64,000 nt of DNA from the NCBI RefSeq assembly GCF_026898095.1, contig NZ_CP114015.1, positions 1,736,001 through 1,800,000 on the forward strand, read 5' to 3'. The position numbers and the translations under genes were made by a program. The notes below the pieces were generated by a model. It was not told where the DNA came from. It was given only the letters and a program-made list of their open reading frames with translations, and did no database searches. This DNA comes from Arthrobacter sp. ATA002. GTDB taxonomy: Bacteria > Actinomycetota > Actinomycetes > Actinomycetales > Micrococcaceae. Of this stretch, positions 28,433-37,625 are shown one piece after another (within the stretch, counting starts at the first letter, position 1; every line of letters begins with the position of its first letter).

Positions 28433-28863
28433 ATGAACGATTCCCTCCACCGCCAGGTCTGCTTCTCGCTGTACTCGGCGTCCCGGGCGGCCACGGCCGT
28501 GTACCGCCCGCTGCTGGACCAGCTGGGCCTGACGTATCCGCAGTACCTGGTGCTGATGGTGCTGTGGGAGCAGGACGGGGTGACCGTCCGGGACCTCGGA
28601 CGGTCCCTTGAACTGGATTCGGGCACGCTCTCGCCCTGCTCAAGCGGCTCGAAGCGGCCGGCCTGGTGCAGCGGCGGCGCTCGGCAGCCGACGAGCGCCG
28701 GGTCGAGATCCATCTGACCGGGGAGGGCCGCTCCCTGAAGGAGAAAGCCCTGCACCTGCCGCAGCAGGTTGCGGCCGCCGCCGGCCTTGAGCCCGGAGAA
28801 CTGCGCACGCTGCAGGAAACACTGGCGAAAGTGACCACGGCGCTGCGCGCAGCGGCACGCTGA
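28433..28863 (+). CDS. OhrR-like MarR-family peroxide-sensing regulator (frame break near 28636)
   Basis: About 143 residues. The N-terminal [39 protein letters not shown] is characteristic of OhrR, with the redox-sensing Cys at about residue 10. The winged helix continues through [17 protein letters not shown]. After one C is restored in the run near 28634-28636 it reads [28 protein letters not shown], normal for the family. OhrR proteins repress peroxide-resistance genes until the Cys is oxidised by organic hydroperoxides. No ohr gene is adjacent. The next gene is an MDR-type reductase, a possible target. Confidence 0.85.
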
Positions 28864-28918
28864 CCACCCCAAATTTCCAACCCCATCGGGCCCGCGGGCC
28901 CGGCAAGGAAGGCATTCC

Positions 28919-29938
28919 ATGAGCGACTACCCCAAGACCGGCCGCGAAATCCAGCTGGCAGCCCGCCCCGAGGGCTGGCCTGCCGGGGAGAACTTCCGGC
29001 TCGCCGAAGTACCCGTGCGGGAACCCGGTGACGGACAGGTCCTGGTCCGCAACCTGTACATGTCCGTGGATCCCTACATGCGCGGGCGCATGAACGACGT
29101 GAAATCCTATGTGCCGCCATTCCAACTTGATGCTCCGCTCGACGGCGGCGCGATAGGAGAGGTCGTGGAGTCCCGCTCGGACCGCCATAAGGCCGGCGAT
29201 TTGGTGCTGCACAGTTTGGGCTGGCGCGACTACGCGGTCCTGGACGGAAAGCGTGCCCGCATCATCGACACGGCCCTGGCTCCGGCAACGGCATACCTGG
29301 GGGTGCTCGGCATGACCGGCCTGACGGCCTACGCCGGGCTGACGAAGGTCGCGGAGTTCAAGGAAGGCGACGTCGTTTTCGTCTCCGGTGCCGCCGGAGC
29401 CGTCGGGTCCCTGGTGGGCCAGATCGCCAAGGCCCTGGGCGCCAGGAAGGTCATCGGCAGCGCGGGCTCGGCCGAAAAGGTGCAGCGCCTGCTGGACCTG
29501 GGCTTCGACGAGGCCTTCAACTACCACGACGGCCCCGTCAAGGAGCAGCTGAAGAAGGCCGCCGGTGCGGACGGCATCGACGTCTACTTCGACAACGTCG
29601 GCGGCGAGCACCTCGAAGCCGCCATTTCCGTGCTGAACAAGTACGGCCGCATCGCCATGTGCGGGGCCATTTCGCAGTACAACACCACCGATGCGCCCAC
29701 TGGACCGCGCAACCTGGCGCTGGCCATCGGCAAGGAACTCACCCTGCGCGGGTTCATCGTCGGCAGCTACAACGAGTACGCCGACGAGTTTGCCGGACTG
29801 ATGTCCGGGTGGCTGCGCGACGGCGCGGTGAGCTACGACGAGACCTTCGTGGAGGGCCTGGAAAACGCACCCCAGGCCTTCATCGACCTGATGAAGGGCG
29901 CCAACAAGGGCAAGATGATCGTCACCCTGCAGAATTAA
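28919..29938 (+). CDS. NADP-dependent MDR-family oxidoreductase (CurA/PTGR-like)
   Basis: 339 residues, zinc-independent medium-chain reductase. It shows RNLYMSVDPYMRGRM near residue 40, the Rossmann motif SGAAGAVGSLVGQIAK, and DNVGGEHLEAA. These match curcumin/prostaglandin reductase-like enzymes that reduce activated double bonds of enones. ATG 28919 has GGAAGG upstream. It lies 55 bases downstream of the OhrR-like gene, so it may be induced with it by reactive electrophiles. A 14 bp tandem duplication spans its stop codon. Confidence 0.9.
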   Translation: MSDYPKTGREIQLAARPEGWPAGENFRLAEVPVREPGDGQVLVRNLYMSVDPYMRGRMNDVKSYVPPFQLDAPLDGGAIGEVVESRSDRHKAGDLVLHSLGWRDYAVLDGKRARIIDTALAPATAYLGVLGMTGLTAYAGLTKVAEFKEGDVVFVSGAAGAVGSLVGQIAKALGARKVIGSAGSAEKVQRLLDLGFDEAFNYHDGPVKEQLKKAAGADGIDVYFDNVGGEHLEAAISVLNKYGRIAMCGAISQYNTTDAPTGPRNLALAIGKELTLRGFIVGSYNEYADEFAGLMSGWLRDGAVSYDETFVEGLENAPQAFIDLMKGANKGKMIVTLQN

Positions 29939-29952
29939 CCCTGCAGAATTAA
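29925..29952. repeat. 14 bp tandem duplication across a stop codon
   Basis: CCCTGCAGAATTAA occurs twice in a row (29925-29938 and 29939-29952). The first copy contains the last codons and TAA of the MDR oxidoreductase. The duplication adds a second in-phase-looking copy downstream without changing the protein. Confidence 0.9.
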
Positions 29953-29963
29953 CCCGGCAGGAT

Positions 29964-29998
29964 CACGCCCCGGCACGCCCCCCGCGGGCCGGGGCGTG
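29964..29998. terminator. GC-rich hairpin between convergent genes
   Basis: CACGCCCCGGC at 29964-29974 pairs with GCCGGGGCGTG at 29988-29998 (11 base pairs, 13-base loop). It sits between the convergent oxidoreductase and glycosyltransferase genes. There is no U-run, so it may act as a weak bidirectional terminator or 3'-end protector. Confidence 0.55.
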
Positions 29999-30012
29999 CT
30001 GCCCCCGACCGG

Positions 30013-31098
30013 TCAGCGGGTGCCGTGCAGGCGCACGGCCTCCTCGGCGGCGGCCAGCAGCTGAAGCGCCGACGTCTCCCAGGAGTATTCGGCTGCCCGG
30101 CGCAGCCCGGCGTCCGAGACCCGGGCCCAGCGCCCGGGCTCCTCCAGCGACAGCACCGCTTTGGCAAACGCCTCGGGGCTGTCCGGATCGGTCAGCAGGG
30201 CGGCGCCGCCGGAAACCTCCCGGAAAATGGGAATGTCACTGGCCACCACCGGAGTTCCCGCGGCCATCGCCTCGATCATCGGAAGACCGTAGCCCTCGGC
30301 CCGGGACAGGGTGACAAGGGCGGTGGCCGAGCGCAGCAGCTCCGCGTATTCCGCGTCGGTCACGCCGTCGTGGAACACCAGGCTGCCCTCCGCCGGGGCC
30401 AGGGCTTCCAGTTCGCTGCGCCGGGCCGGGGAAATCCGGCTCAGCAGGTGCAGGGTGTAACCGGGCAGGTGCGCCATTGCGCGCACCGCGGTTTCCACGT
30501 TTTTGTACGGCATGAACGAGCCCATGTAGAGCAGGGTTTTCTCGGGCGGCTCGGCGGCGCTGCGCACCGGGGTGCCGGGCTGCGGCGCATTCCCCACGAT
30601 CCGCACCGGCCGCTTCGTCAGCCGGCGCCGGGCCATCAGCGAACGCGTGGTGTCACTGATGGTGGCGACGACGTCGGCCCGGTTCAGCAGCAGCCGCTGC
30701 GGCCAGTAGGCCAGGTGGTACAGGCGCCACAGGGCGCGCACGGGCAGCGGCAGGAAGCCCGGGGGCGTTGGGTTGGAGTAGTAGATCAGGTCATGCAGGG
30801 TCAGGATCAACGGATACTTTCGGCCCCAGCTGCCCATGGTCTGCATGGGGGATACGACGACGTCGGCGCCCAGCCGGTTCACGCGGAGGGCGACCAGCAA
30901 CTCGGCCGGCGACAGCGGGCTGTTGATTTGAACCCAGGGCAGGTCCGGCAGGAGCGCCAGCTGCCGTTCATCCGAGATCAGCATCAGGACTTCGGCGTGC
31001 CTGGACACGGCGTGGATCAGGGACGCGCCGTACCGGCTGATGCCGTCGTGGTGGTCGGTCCGGGTGAAACGGGCATCCATAGCTATGCGCAGGGTCAT
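30013..31098 (-). CDS. Glycosyltransferase family 4 (GT-B)
   Basis: 361 residues. The N-terminal half begins MTLRIAMDARFTRTDHHDGISRY, typical of mannosyl-type GT4 enzymes. The C-terminal half has LLYMGSFMPYKN and the donor-binding RAEGYGLPMIEAMAAGTPVVASD with its EX7E pattern. It likely transfers a nucleotide-activated sugar to a lipid, glycan or small acceptor; the substrate is unknown. Its start overlaps the stop of the hydrolase gene (ATGA at 31095-31098), making it the last gene of a three-gene coupled operon. Confidence 0.9.
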   Translation of the reverse strand: MTLRIAMDARFTRTDHHDGISRYGASLIHAVSRHAEVLMLISDERQLALLPDLPWVQINSPLSPAELLVALRVNRLGADVVVSPMQTMGSWGRKYPLILTLHDLIYYSNPTPPGFLPLPVRALWRLYHLAYWPQRLLLNRADVVATISDTTRSLMARRRLTKRPVRIVGNAPQPGTPVRSAAEPPEKTLLYMGSFMPYKNVETAVRAMAHLPGYTLHLLSRISPARRSELEALAPAEGSLVFHDGVTDAEYAELLRSATALVTLSRAEGYGLPMIEAMAAGTPVVASDIPIFREVSGGAALLTDPDSPEAFAKAVLSLEEPGRWARVSDAGLRRAAEYSWETSALQLLAAAEEAVRLHGTR

Positions 31099-32054
31099 GA
31101 GTGCCTCCGGTGCAGAAAATCCGTTATCAGCGCTGCCGCCTCGGCGGGGGCTTCGTAATGCACCAGGTGGCCGACACCGGGCAGCACATGGAGTTCGGCG
31201 TCAGGCATCAGCCCGGCCAGCGTGCGCTGCCCGGCGACCGAGCCGAGGTCGTCACGCTCCGCCGCGATCAGGAGAACGGGCATGCGCAGCTGTCCCGCCG
31301 CGTCCCGGACCGTGGACGAGATGGAGGCCCGGAAGGCGTCCAGGACCACATTCCGGTTGGCAAAGGCACTGAAGTAGGCCCGGTGCTGGCCGTGGATCCA
31401 GCGGCGCAGGTCCGGGTCCCGGGTTTTGGCCATGAAAATACTCATGCCGCGCACGATCGCCGGGTGCTGAAGCAGGGCCATGCCCAGGCGTTCCGGCAGG
31501 CGTGCCGCCGTCAGGTAGTACAGCTCGGCTGCTTTGCTGGTGATGCCTTTGGGCCCCTCGAGGGCCGGTTCGCAGATGGGATTGACCAGCACCAGTTCGC
31601 TGATCAGCCCGGGACGGTCCGCCGCGACCCGGGAGGCGATGATGGAACCGAAGGAGTGTCCGAGCAGGACGGTGTCCGGCCCCAGCTCCGGCACCCCGCC
31701 GTCCAGCGCCGCGGTGACGAATCCGGCGTACGCGTCGACGTCGTGCTGCCCGGGAAGCGGATCGGCCGAGCCGAAGCCGGGCAGGTCGGGAACCAGGACG
31801 CGGTGCTGCGGCAGTGCCTCGACGATGCGCAGCAGGCCGTGGTGATCGCCGCGGAAGCCGTGCACCATGAAAATTGGCGGCCGGACAGCGGCACCGCCGG
31901 CGTCGCCGATACTGTCACCGTCGCCGCCGCCGTCCGCAAGCGCGGGAAAGTCCCAGCAGCGCTGGACCGTCCCGTCCACCGTGAAGGTGCGAACGTCTGC
32001 GCGGCGGGTCAGGCCGATGCCGGCAGCGCTGCTGTTTTTGGCTGCGGTCCGCAT
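31095..32054 (-). CDS. Alpha/beta hydrolase
   Basis: 319 residues from ATG 32054, which overlaps the TAA of the upstream reductase. The core shows FMVHGFRGDHHGLLRI (oxyanion region), DLPGFGSADP, the nucleophile elbow LLGHSFGSIIAS with Ser, and GVGHLVHYEAP with the catalytic His. These match esterase/lipase-like or C-C hydrolase-like members. The substrate is unknown. The open frame continues upstream inside the reductase gene but has no similarity there, so the overlapping ATG is preferred. Confidence 0.88.
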   Translation of the reverse strand: MRTAAKNSSAAGIGLTRRADVRTFTVDGTVQRCWDFPALADGGGDGDSIGDAGGAAVRPPIFMVHGFRGDHHGLLRIVEALPQHRVLVPDLPGFGSADPLPGQHDVDAYAGFVTAALDGGVPELGPDTVLLGHSFGSIIASRVAADRPGLISELVLVNPICEPALEGPKGITSKAAELYYLTAARLPERLGMALLQHPAIVRGMSIFMAKTRDPDLRRWIHGQHRAYFSAFANRNVVLDAFRASISSTVRDAAGQLRMPVLLIAAERDDLGSVAGQRTLAGLMPDAELHVLPGVGHLVHYEAPAEAAALITDFLHRRHS

Positions 32055-32889
32055 TAGTTCACGCTGTCCGGGTGCGAGCCGGAGCGCTGGTTCCGCTCCA
32101 GGCCCGCGACGGCGTCGAGCTGCGCCGGCGTCAGCTGGAAGGAGAACACATCCAGGTTTTCGGCGATGCGTTCCGGTGAGCTGGCCTTGGGTATGGCGAT
32201 GTTGCCCTGTTCGACATGCCAGCGCAGGATGACCTGGGCGGGGAAACTCCGAGCTCGGCGGCGGCGGAGGTGATGACCGGATCGGAGAGGACCGCACCGC
32301 GGCCCAGGGGGCTCCACGCCTCGGTCAGGATGCCCAGTTCGGCATGCAGGGCACGCAGCTCGCGCTGCTGCAGCCACGGGTGCAGTTCGATCTGATTGAC
32401 CGCCGGAACGACGTCCGCGGCGTCCATCAGGGTTCTGGAGGTGCTCGGGCTGGAAGTTGGACACCCCGATGGCCCGGACGCGGCCGGAACGGTGGAGCTC
32501 CTCCAGGGCACGGTACGTCTCCACGAACAGGCCGCGCTCCGGGCAGGGCCAGTGGATGAGGTACAGGTCAAGGACTTCCAGGCCCAGCCGGTCCATTGAA
32601 GCGTCGAAAGCCCGCAGGGTCCGGTCATACCCCTGGTCGGTGTTCCACACTTTCGATGTGATAAAAATCTCATCCCGGCTAACGCCGCTGTCCGCCGTGA
32701 AGGTGCGAACGCCTTCGCCCACTCCTCCTCGTTACCGTACAAAGCCGCCGTATCGATGTGCCGGTACCCGGTGCTGAGCGCCGCAGCCACGAGCCGGGCA
32801 GCGTCCGGGGCCGGGACCTTGTAGGTGCCGAAGCCCACCTGGTCCAGGTGAACGCCGTTATTGAGGGTCAGTTTGGGGGCCGGTTCCAT
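32054..32889 (-). CDS. Aldo/keto reductase (three frame breaks)
   Basis: NADPH-dependent carbonyl reductase of the AKR5-like group, about 278 residues. From ATG 32889 it reads MEPAPKLTLNNGVHLDQVGFGTYKV. The tetrad is visible as DTAALY (Asp, Tyr), ITSKVW (Lys) and LIHWP (His). GVSNFQPEHL, NQIELHPWLQQ, SPLGRGAVL and IPKASSPERIAENLDVFSFQL follow in order, but they occupy alternating frames. One-base corrections are needed near 32721, 32436 and 32245. The motif order is complete, so the gene is probably intact. It is the first gene of the coupled operon with the hydrolase and glycosyltransferase. Confidence 0.85.
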
Positions 32890-33168
32890 GCTGAAGACTC
32901 TACCGAGAATGCTGTCTGCCGGTGGAATCGCGCCGGGGATGCCGCGCACTGCGGCTCCGGTCCGGCCGCCGTCGTCCTGCCGCCGGCCGGCGGCCTACCT
33001 GTTTATCGTGGGATCCTTGATTGCATAGTCCAACATCGAGATACTGCGCAAGTAGAAATACCGCGCATGCGGTACCCGTGTTCCGGACCAGTGGCAAAGT
33101 CATGACAGAGTTGTTCCAGGCCGACTGAACATCAGCCGGCAAACTTGACTAGAAGGATGGAGAAGTCA

Positions 33169-33909
33169 ATGGTGACTCTCGGTGAGGTTTTCCTCAGTGA
33201 GTTGGCGGGAACGGCAATACTGATACTGCTTGGCTGCGGTGTGGTTGCGAACGTGGCGCTCAGGAAGACGAAGGGCAACGGGGGCGGAACCCTCATGGTC
33301 AACTTCGGCTGGGGGCTCGGCGTTTTCGCGGGTGTCTTCGTGGCGGTGCAGTCCGGTGCACACCTGAACCCGGCTGTGACCGTCGGGCTCATTTTCAACG
33401 GTTCCGACCTGGCTCCCGGCGTGGAAACCAGCTTCGCGTCCGTCCTGGTCTACCTGGCCGGACAGCTGCTGGGTGCCATGCTCGGTGCCGTGCTGGCCTG
33501 GCTGGCCTACAAGAAGCAGTTCGACGACGAGCCGGATGCGGCAAACATTCTGGGCGTTTTTTCCACCGGCCCGACCATCCGTTCCTACGGCTGGAACGTC
33601 GTCACTGAAGTCATCGGCACCTTCGTGCTCGTGTTTGTCATCCTGTCCTTCGGCGGAACGCCGAACGAACTGGGACCGCTGGCCGTCGGCCTCCTGGTGG
33701 TTGCCATCGGTGCCTCCCTCGGCGGTCCGACCGGCTACGCGATCAACCCGGCACGTGACCTAGGCCCCCGTATCATCCACGCCCTGCTGCCCATCGCCAA
33801 CAAGGGCAAGAGCGACTGGGCCTACTCGTGGGTGCCGGTTGTCGGCCCCCTCCTCGGCGGTGCCCTTGCAGGACTGGTCTTCAACGGCATCCCGATGCCC
33901 GTTGTCTAA
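33169..33909 (+). CDS. glpF: Glycerol uptake facilitator (MIP family)
   Basis: 246 residues from ATG 33169 (GGAG six bases upstream). Six TM helices are expected, and both half-helix pore motifs are present: HLNPAVTVG and YAINPARDLGPR. The Asp after the second NPAR marks an aquaglyceroporin rather than a water-only channel. It passes glycerol across the membrane for GlpK. glpK begins 63 bases downstream, so they form an operon. Confidence 0.95.
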   Translation: MVTLGEVFLSELAGTAILILLGCGVVANVALRKTKGNGGGTLMVNFGWGLGVFAGVFVAVQSGAHLNPAVTVGLIFNGSDLAPGVETSFASVLVYLAGQLLGAMLGAVLAWLAYKKQFDDEPDAANILGVFSTGPTIRSYGWNVVTEVIGTFVLVFVILSFGGTPNELGPLAVGLLVVAIGASLGGPTGYAINPARDLGPRIIHALLPIANKGKSDWAYSWVPVVGPLLGGALAGLVFNGIPMPVV

Positions 33910-33972
33910 GCAACCCGGCACGGCGGCCTGTACCCGTGCCATCCCATCCACCCAGCAGTAAAAGGAGCAACC

Positions 33973-35493
33973 ATGCCTGACCCGAGCTACATCATTGCGA
34001 TAGACCAGGGCACCACCAGCAGCCGCGCAATCGTGTTTGACCATGACGGCAACATCGTCTCGACCGGCCAGAAGGAACACGAGCAGATTTTCCCGCGGGC
34101 CGGGTGGGTGGAACACGATCCCGAGGAAATCTGGACCAATGTCCGCGAGGTTGTGGGCTTGGCCTTGTCCAAGGCGAACCTGACCCGGCACGACATTGCC
34201 GCCGTCGGCATCACCAACCAGCGCGAAACCGCAGTGGTCTGGGATAAGACCACCGGCAAGCCGGTCTACAACGCCATCGTCTGGCAGGACACCCGCACAC
34301 AGCCCACGGTGAACGAGCTGTCCAGTAACGGTGGCCTGGACCGGTACAAGGACAAGGTTGGCCTGCCGCTGGCGACGTACTTCTCCGGCACCAAGATCAA
34401 GTGGATCCTGGACAACGTGGACGGGGCGCGGGAGCGCGCCGAAGCCGGCGACCTGATCTTCGGCAACACGGATTCCTGGATTGTCTGGAACCTCACCGGC
34501 GGCACCGACGGCGGTGTCCACATCACCGACGTCACCAACGCCTCCCGCACGCTGTTCATGAACCTGGAAACCCTGACCTGGGACGAGGGCATCCTCAAGG
34601 ACTTCGGCGTGCCGCTGTCCATGATGCCGGAGATCAAGTCCTCCTCCGAGGTCTACGGAACCGTCCACACCTCGCAGCTGCTGCGTGAAACCCCGGTTGC
34701 CGGCATCCTGGGCGACCAGCAGGCCGCCACCTTTGGCCAGGCTGCCTTCGGCCAGGGCGCTGCCAAGAACACCTACGGCACCGGCTGCTTCCTGATCTTC
34801 AACACCGGCGAAGAAATCGTCCGGTCCGAGAACGGCCTGATCACCACGGTGGCGTACCAGATCGGCGATGCCAAGCCGGTTTACGCACTGGAAGGTTCCA
34901 TTGCAGTCACCGGCTCGCTGGTTCAGTGGCTGCGCGACAACCTGGGCATGATCCAGAGCGCCGCCGAGATCGAGGCCCTCGCCACCGAGGTCACCGACAA
35001 CGGCGGCGTCTACATCGTGCCGGCGTTCTCCGGGCTCTTCGCTCCGCACTGGCGCTCGGACGCCCGCGGCGCCATTGTGGGACTGACCCGCTTCGTGAAC
35101 AAGAACCACATTGCCCGCGCTGCGCTGGAGGCCACGGCCTTCCAGACCCGCGAGGTGCTCGACGCCGTGAACGCGGACTCGGGCGTTCCGCTTACCGAAC
35201 TGCGCGTGGACGGCGGCATGGTGGCCAACGAGGCGCTCATGCAGTTCCAGGCCGACATCCTCGGCGTGGACGTGGTCCGCCCCAAGATCGTGGAGACCAC
35301 CGCCCTGGGTGCCGCGTACGCAGCCGGCCTGGCCGTGGGTTACTGGAACGACACCGACGAGCTCGAGACCAAGTGGGCCGAAGACAAGCGCTGGACCCCG
35401 CAGATGGAAGACAGCGAACGCCAGCGTCAGATGCGCCTGTGGTCCAAGGCCGTCACCCGGACGTTCGACTGGGTTGACGAGGACGTGCTCTAA
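33973..35493 (+). CDS. glpK: Glycerol kinase
   Basis: 506 residues of the FGGY kinase family. It phosphorylates glycerol to sn-glycerol 3-phosphate with ATP. The N-terminal [15 protein letters not shown], the [13 protein letters not shown] segment, IVWQDTRT, the [11 protein letters not shown] loop, and the C-terminal [20 protein letters not shown] are all intact. ATG 33973 is preceded by AAAGGAG. It pairs with glpF; glpD is not in the window. Confidence 0.97.
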   Translation: MPDPSYIIAIDQGTTSSRAIVFDHDGNIVSTGQKEHEQIFPRAGWVEHDPEEIWTNVREVVGLALSKANLTRHDIAAVGITNQRETAVVWDKTTGKPVYNAIVWQDTRTQPTVNELSSNGGLDRYKDKVGLPLATYFSGTKIKWILDNVDGARERAEAGDLIFGNTDSWIVWNLTGGTDGGVHITDVTNASRTLFMNLETLTWDEGILKDFGVPLSMMPEIKSSSEVYGTVHTSQLLRETPVAGILGDQQAATFGQAAFGQGAAKNTYGTGCFLIFNTGEEIVRSENGLITTVAYQIGDAKPVYALEGSIAVTGSLVQWLRDNLGMIQSAAEIEALATEVTDNGGVYIVPAFSGLFAPHWRSDARGAIVGLTRFVNKNHIARAALEATAFQTREVLDAVNADSGVPLTELRVDGGMVANEALMQFQADILGVDVVRPKIVETTALGAAYAAGLAVGYWNDTDELETKWAEDKRWTPQMEDSERQRQMRLWSKAVTRTFDWVDEDVL

Positions 35494-35574
35494 CCAGCAC
35501 ATCGTCAACCAGCACAGCGCGGCGTCGGCCGGCAGCTGAGCGTCTCCGGACGGCAAATGAATAAAGCTGGGCCG

Positions 35575-35615
35575 CGAGGGTCTGAGCACGGTATTGCGCC
35601 GGGCTCAGGCCCTCG
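35575..35615 (+). terminator. Terminator hairpin after glpFK
   Basis: CGAGGGTCTGAGC at 35575-35587 pairs with GCTCAGGCCCTCG at 35603-35615 (13 pairs including one G-U). TGCTTT follows. It lies 80 bases after glpK. Confidence 0.65.
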
Positions 35616-35656
35616 TGCTTTGTCGACTGCACTGCATCAAAACAAAGGGATATAAA

Positions 35657-35911
35657 GTGGAGATATTTTGGCCCGGAGTCATTATTGGACCCATTCTTTT
35701 TACGGGATGCCTGATTGGCTTCCGCAAACTTTATGCTTTGAGCAGGGTTGCAGGTCAGGCAACCTCACAGGTAGTTGGCAAAAAAGTGATGGACAAATTT
35801 GCCGGCAGCCCGGAGTATCAGAAGATGAGTCTGATCATTCCCTTATTCGCGGGAATGGCAACGGGGGTTCTCCTTGCTTTTTTCGGAATTTTCGGCAGTT
35901 TTTTCAACTAG
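35657..35911 (+). CDS. Small hypothetical membrane protein
   Basis: 84 residues from GTG 35657, with AAGGG at suitable spacing; the frame is open from 35594, but the conserved-looking part starts with VEIFWPGVIIGPILF. It has an N-terminal TM helix, a basic amphipathic middle (KLYALSRVAGQATSQVVGKKVMDKF) and a C-terminal TM helix ending at a Phe-rich tail. AT content is higher than in glpFK. No family is recognised. Confidence 0.55.
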   Translation: MEIFWPGVIIGPILFTGCLIGFRKLYALSRVAGQATSQVVGKKVMDKFAGSPEYQKMSLIIPLFAGMATGVLLAFFGIFGSFFN

Positions 35912-35940
35912 TTGCATATCCCTCAAGGAGGAGGAGTCAC

Positions 35941-36120
35941 ATGCCACCTTTAGCTGTGGTGCTCATCGTGATTGGTTTTGCATGTGGAGCAGCGGCACTC
36001 GTCAAGACCCTGCGTTCAAAAGAGTCCCCTCCGCCCCGCAAGGTCCCGCTGATCCTGAGCAATGCCGGCATGCTGTTTATTGTTGCCGCCGGAGTTGTTT
36101 TTTATTTCGATAAACAATAG
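35941..36120 (+). CDS. Small two-TM membrane protein
   Basis: 59 residues from ATG 35941, supported by an excellent ribosome site (AGGAGGAGG at 35928-35937 region). It has two hydrophobic helices (LAVVLIVIGFACGAAALV; LSNAGMLFIVAAGVVFYF) with a basic loop (RSKESPPPRK). It follows the previous small membrane gene by 29 bases, so they are probably co-transcribed. No family is recognised. Confidence 0.6.
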   Translation: MPPLAVVLIVIGFACGAAALVKTLRSKESPPPRKVPLILSNAGMLFIVAAGVVFYFDKQ

Positions 36121-36243
36121 CTGCACACTAAGGAAAGCGGCACGGGACCCGGAAGGCAGCCGGTGAGGCGGTTTGACCCGCCGTAATCACTTCTGTAGCG
36201 TTCCAGCAGCATCAACGGTTGCAGGTCACGAAAGCAGGAACGA

Positions 36244-37625
36244 GTGTCGAAATTCTCCACAGCAGCAGGGGACGGCAAGCTGCCGGTTGCTGTCATCGGA
36301 TCCGGGCCGAGCGGTCTGGCCACCATGCGGGCACTTTCCCGCCAGGGGTTGGACTTTATCGGCTTTGAGCAATTCACCGATGTGGGCGGACTGTGGAACA
36401 TCGGCAATCCGGCGAGCACGGTCTACGAGTCGGCACATCTCATTTCCTCGAAGACCACCACTGAATTTGCCGAGTATCCGATGCCGGCCGGCACCCCGGA
36501 CTATCCCGGCCACAGCCACCTGAAGCAGTATTTTCGCGGGTACGCGGAGACCTTCGGGCTGCGGCGCCACATCCGCTTTTCCACCCGGATAACCGGCGCC
36601 GTTCCGTCCGGCGACGGCGGATGGACTGTTGCCTGGGAAGGGCCGGGCGGAGCGGACAGTGGAAGATTCAGCGCCGTCGTTGTTGCCTCCGGCACGCTGC
36701 ACGCCCCCTTCCTGCCTGCGTTCAGGGGGACGTTCGCCGGCGAAATCCGTCACTCGGCACAGTACAAGAAGGCCACCGACCTTGCCGGCAAACGCGTGCT
36801 GATCGTGGGCGCGGGCAACAGCGGCTGTGACATAGCCGTGGACGCCGTGCACCACGCGGATGCCGTGGACATCAGCGTCCGCCGCGGCTATTACTTTGTA
36901 CCCAAATACGTCTTTGGCCGGCCCACCGACACCCTGAATCAGGGCAAACCCCTGCCCCGGCCGCTCAAGCAGTTTCTCGACAAACGCCTGCTGCGGATGT
37001 TCACCGGGATCCGGCACGTTTCGGCTTCCCGAAGCCGGATTACCGGATCTACGAATCCCATCCGGTGGTCAATTCCCTGATCCTGCACCACATCGGCCAC
37101 GGCGATCTTGCCGTGAAACCGGATATAGACCGGCTGGAGGGCAGCACCGTGCATTTCCGGGATGGCAGTTCGGGGGAGTATGACCTGCTGCTGTGCTCCA
37201 CCGGATACGTCCTGGACTATCCGTTCCTGGAGCCGGAGCTGCTGGGCTGGCACGGCCCGTCCCCGGATCTCTACTTGAACATCTTCAGCCGCGGGGCAAA
37301 GAATTTGATGGTGGTGGGCATGGTGGAAGCTTCCGGCCTCGGCTGGGAGGGCCGGTACCGCCAGGCGGAGCTGGTGGCTGCATATGTCGCAGCACAGCGG
37401 GACGCACCTGTTGCCGCTGAGGCCTTCGGCCGCACCATCAGCGGACGCTCACCGGATGTCACCGGGGGCTACCGCTACCTTGACCTGGACCGGATGAGCT
37501 ACTACGTCAACAAGGATGCCTACCGTGCGGAGCTGACAGCGCACCTGGCCCGGCTTGACGGAACTGACGGAACTGACGGACCTGCCGGACCAGCCATGCC
37601 CGCCATGGCGGAGGTGCGTCGCTGA
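36244..37625 (+). CDS. Flavin-containing monooxygenase (frame break near 37007)
   Basis: FAD- and NADPH-dependent monooxygenase of about 460 residues. The FAD-binding GxGxxG is VIGSGPSGLATMRAL, the second Rossmann motif is LIVGAGNSGCDIA, and FMO-type surroundings (EQFTDVGGLWNIG, HSAQYKKATDLAGK) are present. Restoring one G in the ACCGGGATC run near 37007 joins the N-terminal part to HPVVNSLILHHIGHGD ... LLLCSTGYVLDYPFL. The product would oxygenate N, S or ketone substrates. The GTG start at 36244 is the first in-frame start before the motif. The TGA overlaps the ATG of the transporter gene by one base. Confidence 0.88.

Noticed and set aside
33760-35589. 609-codon open frame antisense to glpK
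   Set aside because: Shadow of glycerol kinase codons; no domain or start context.
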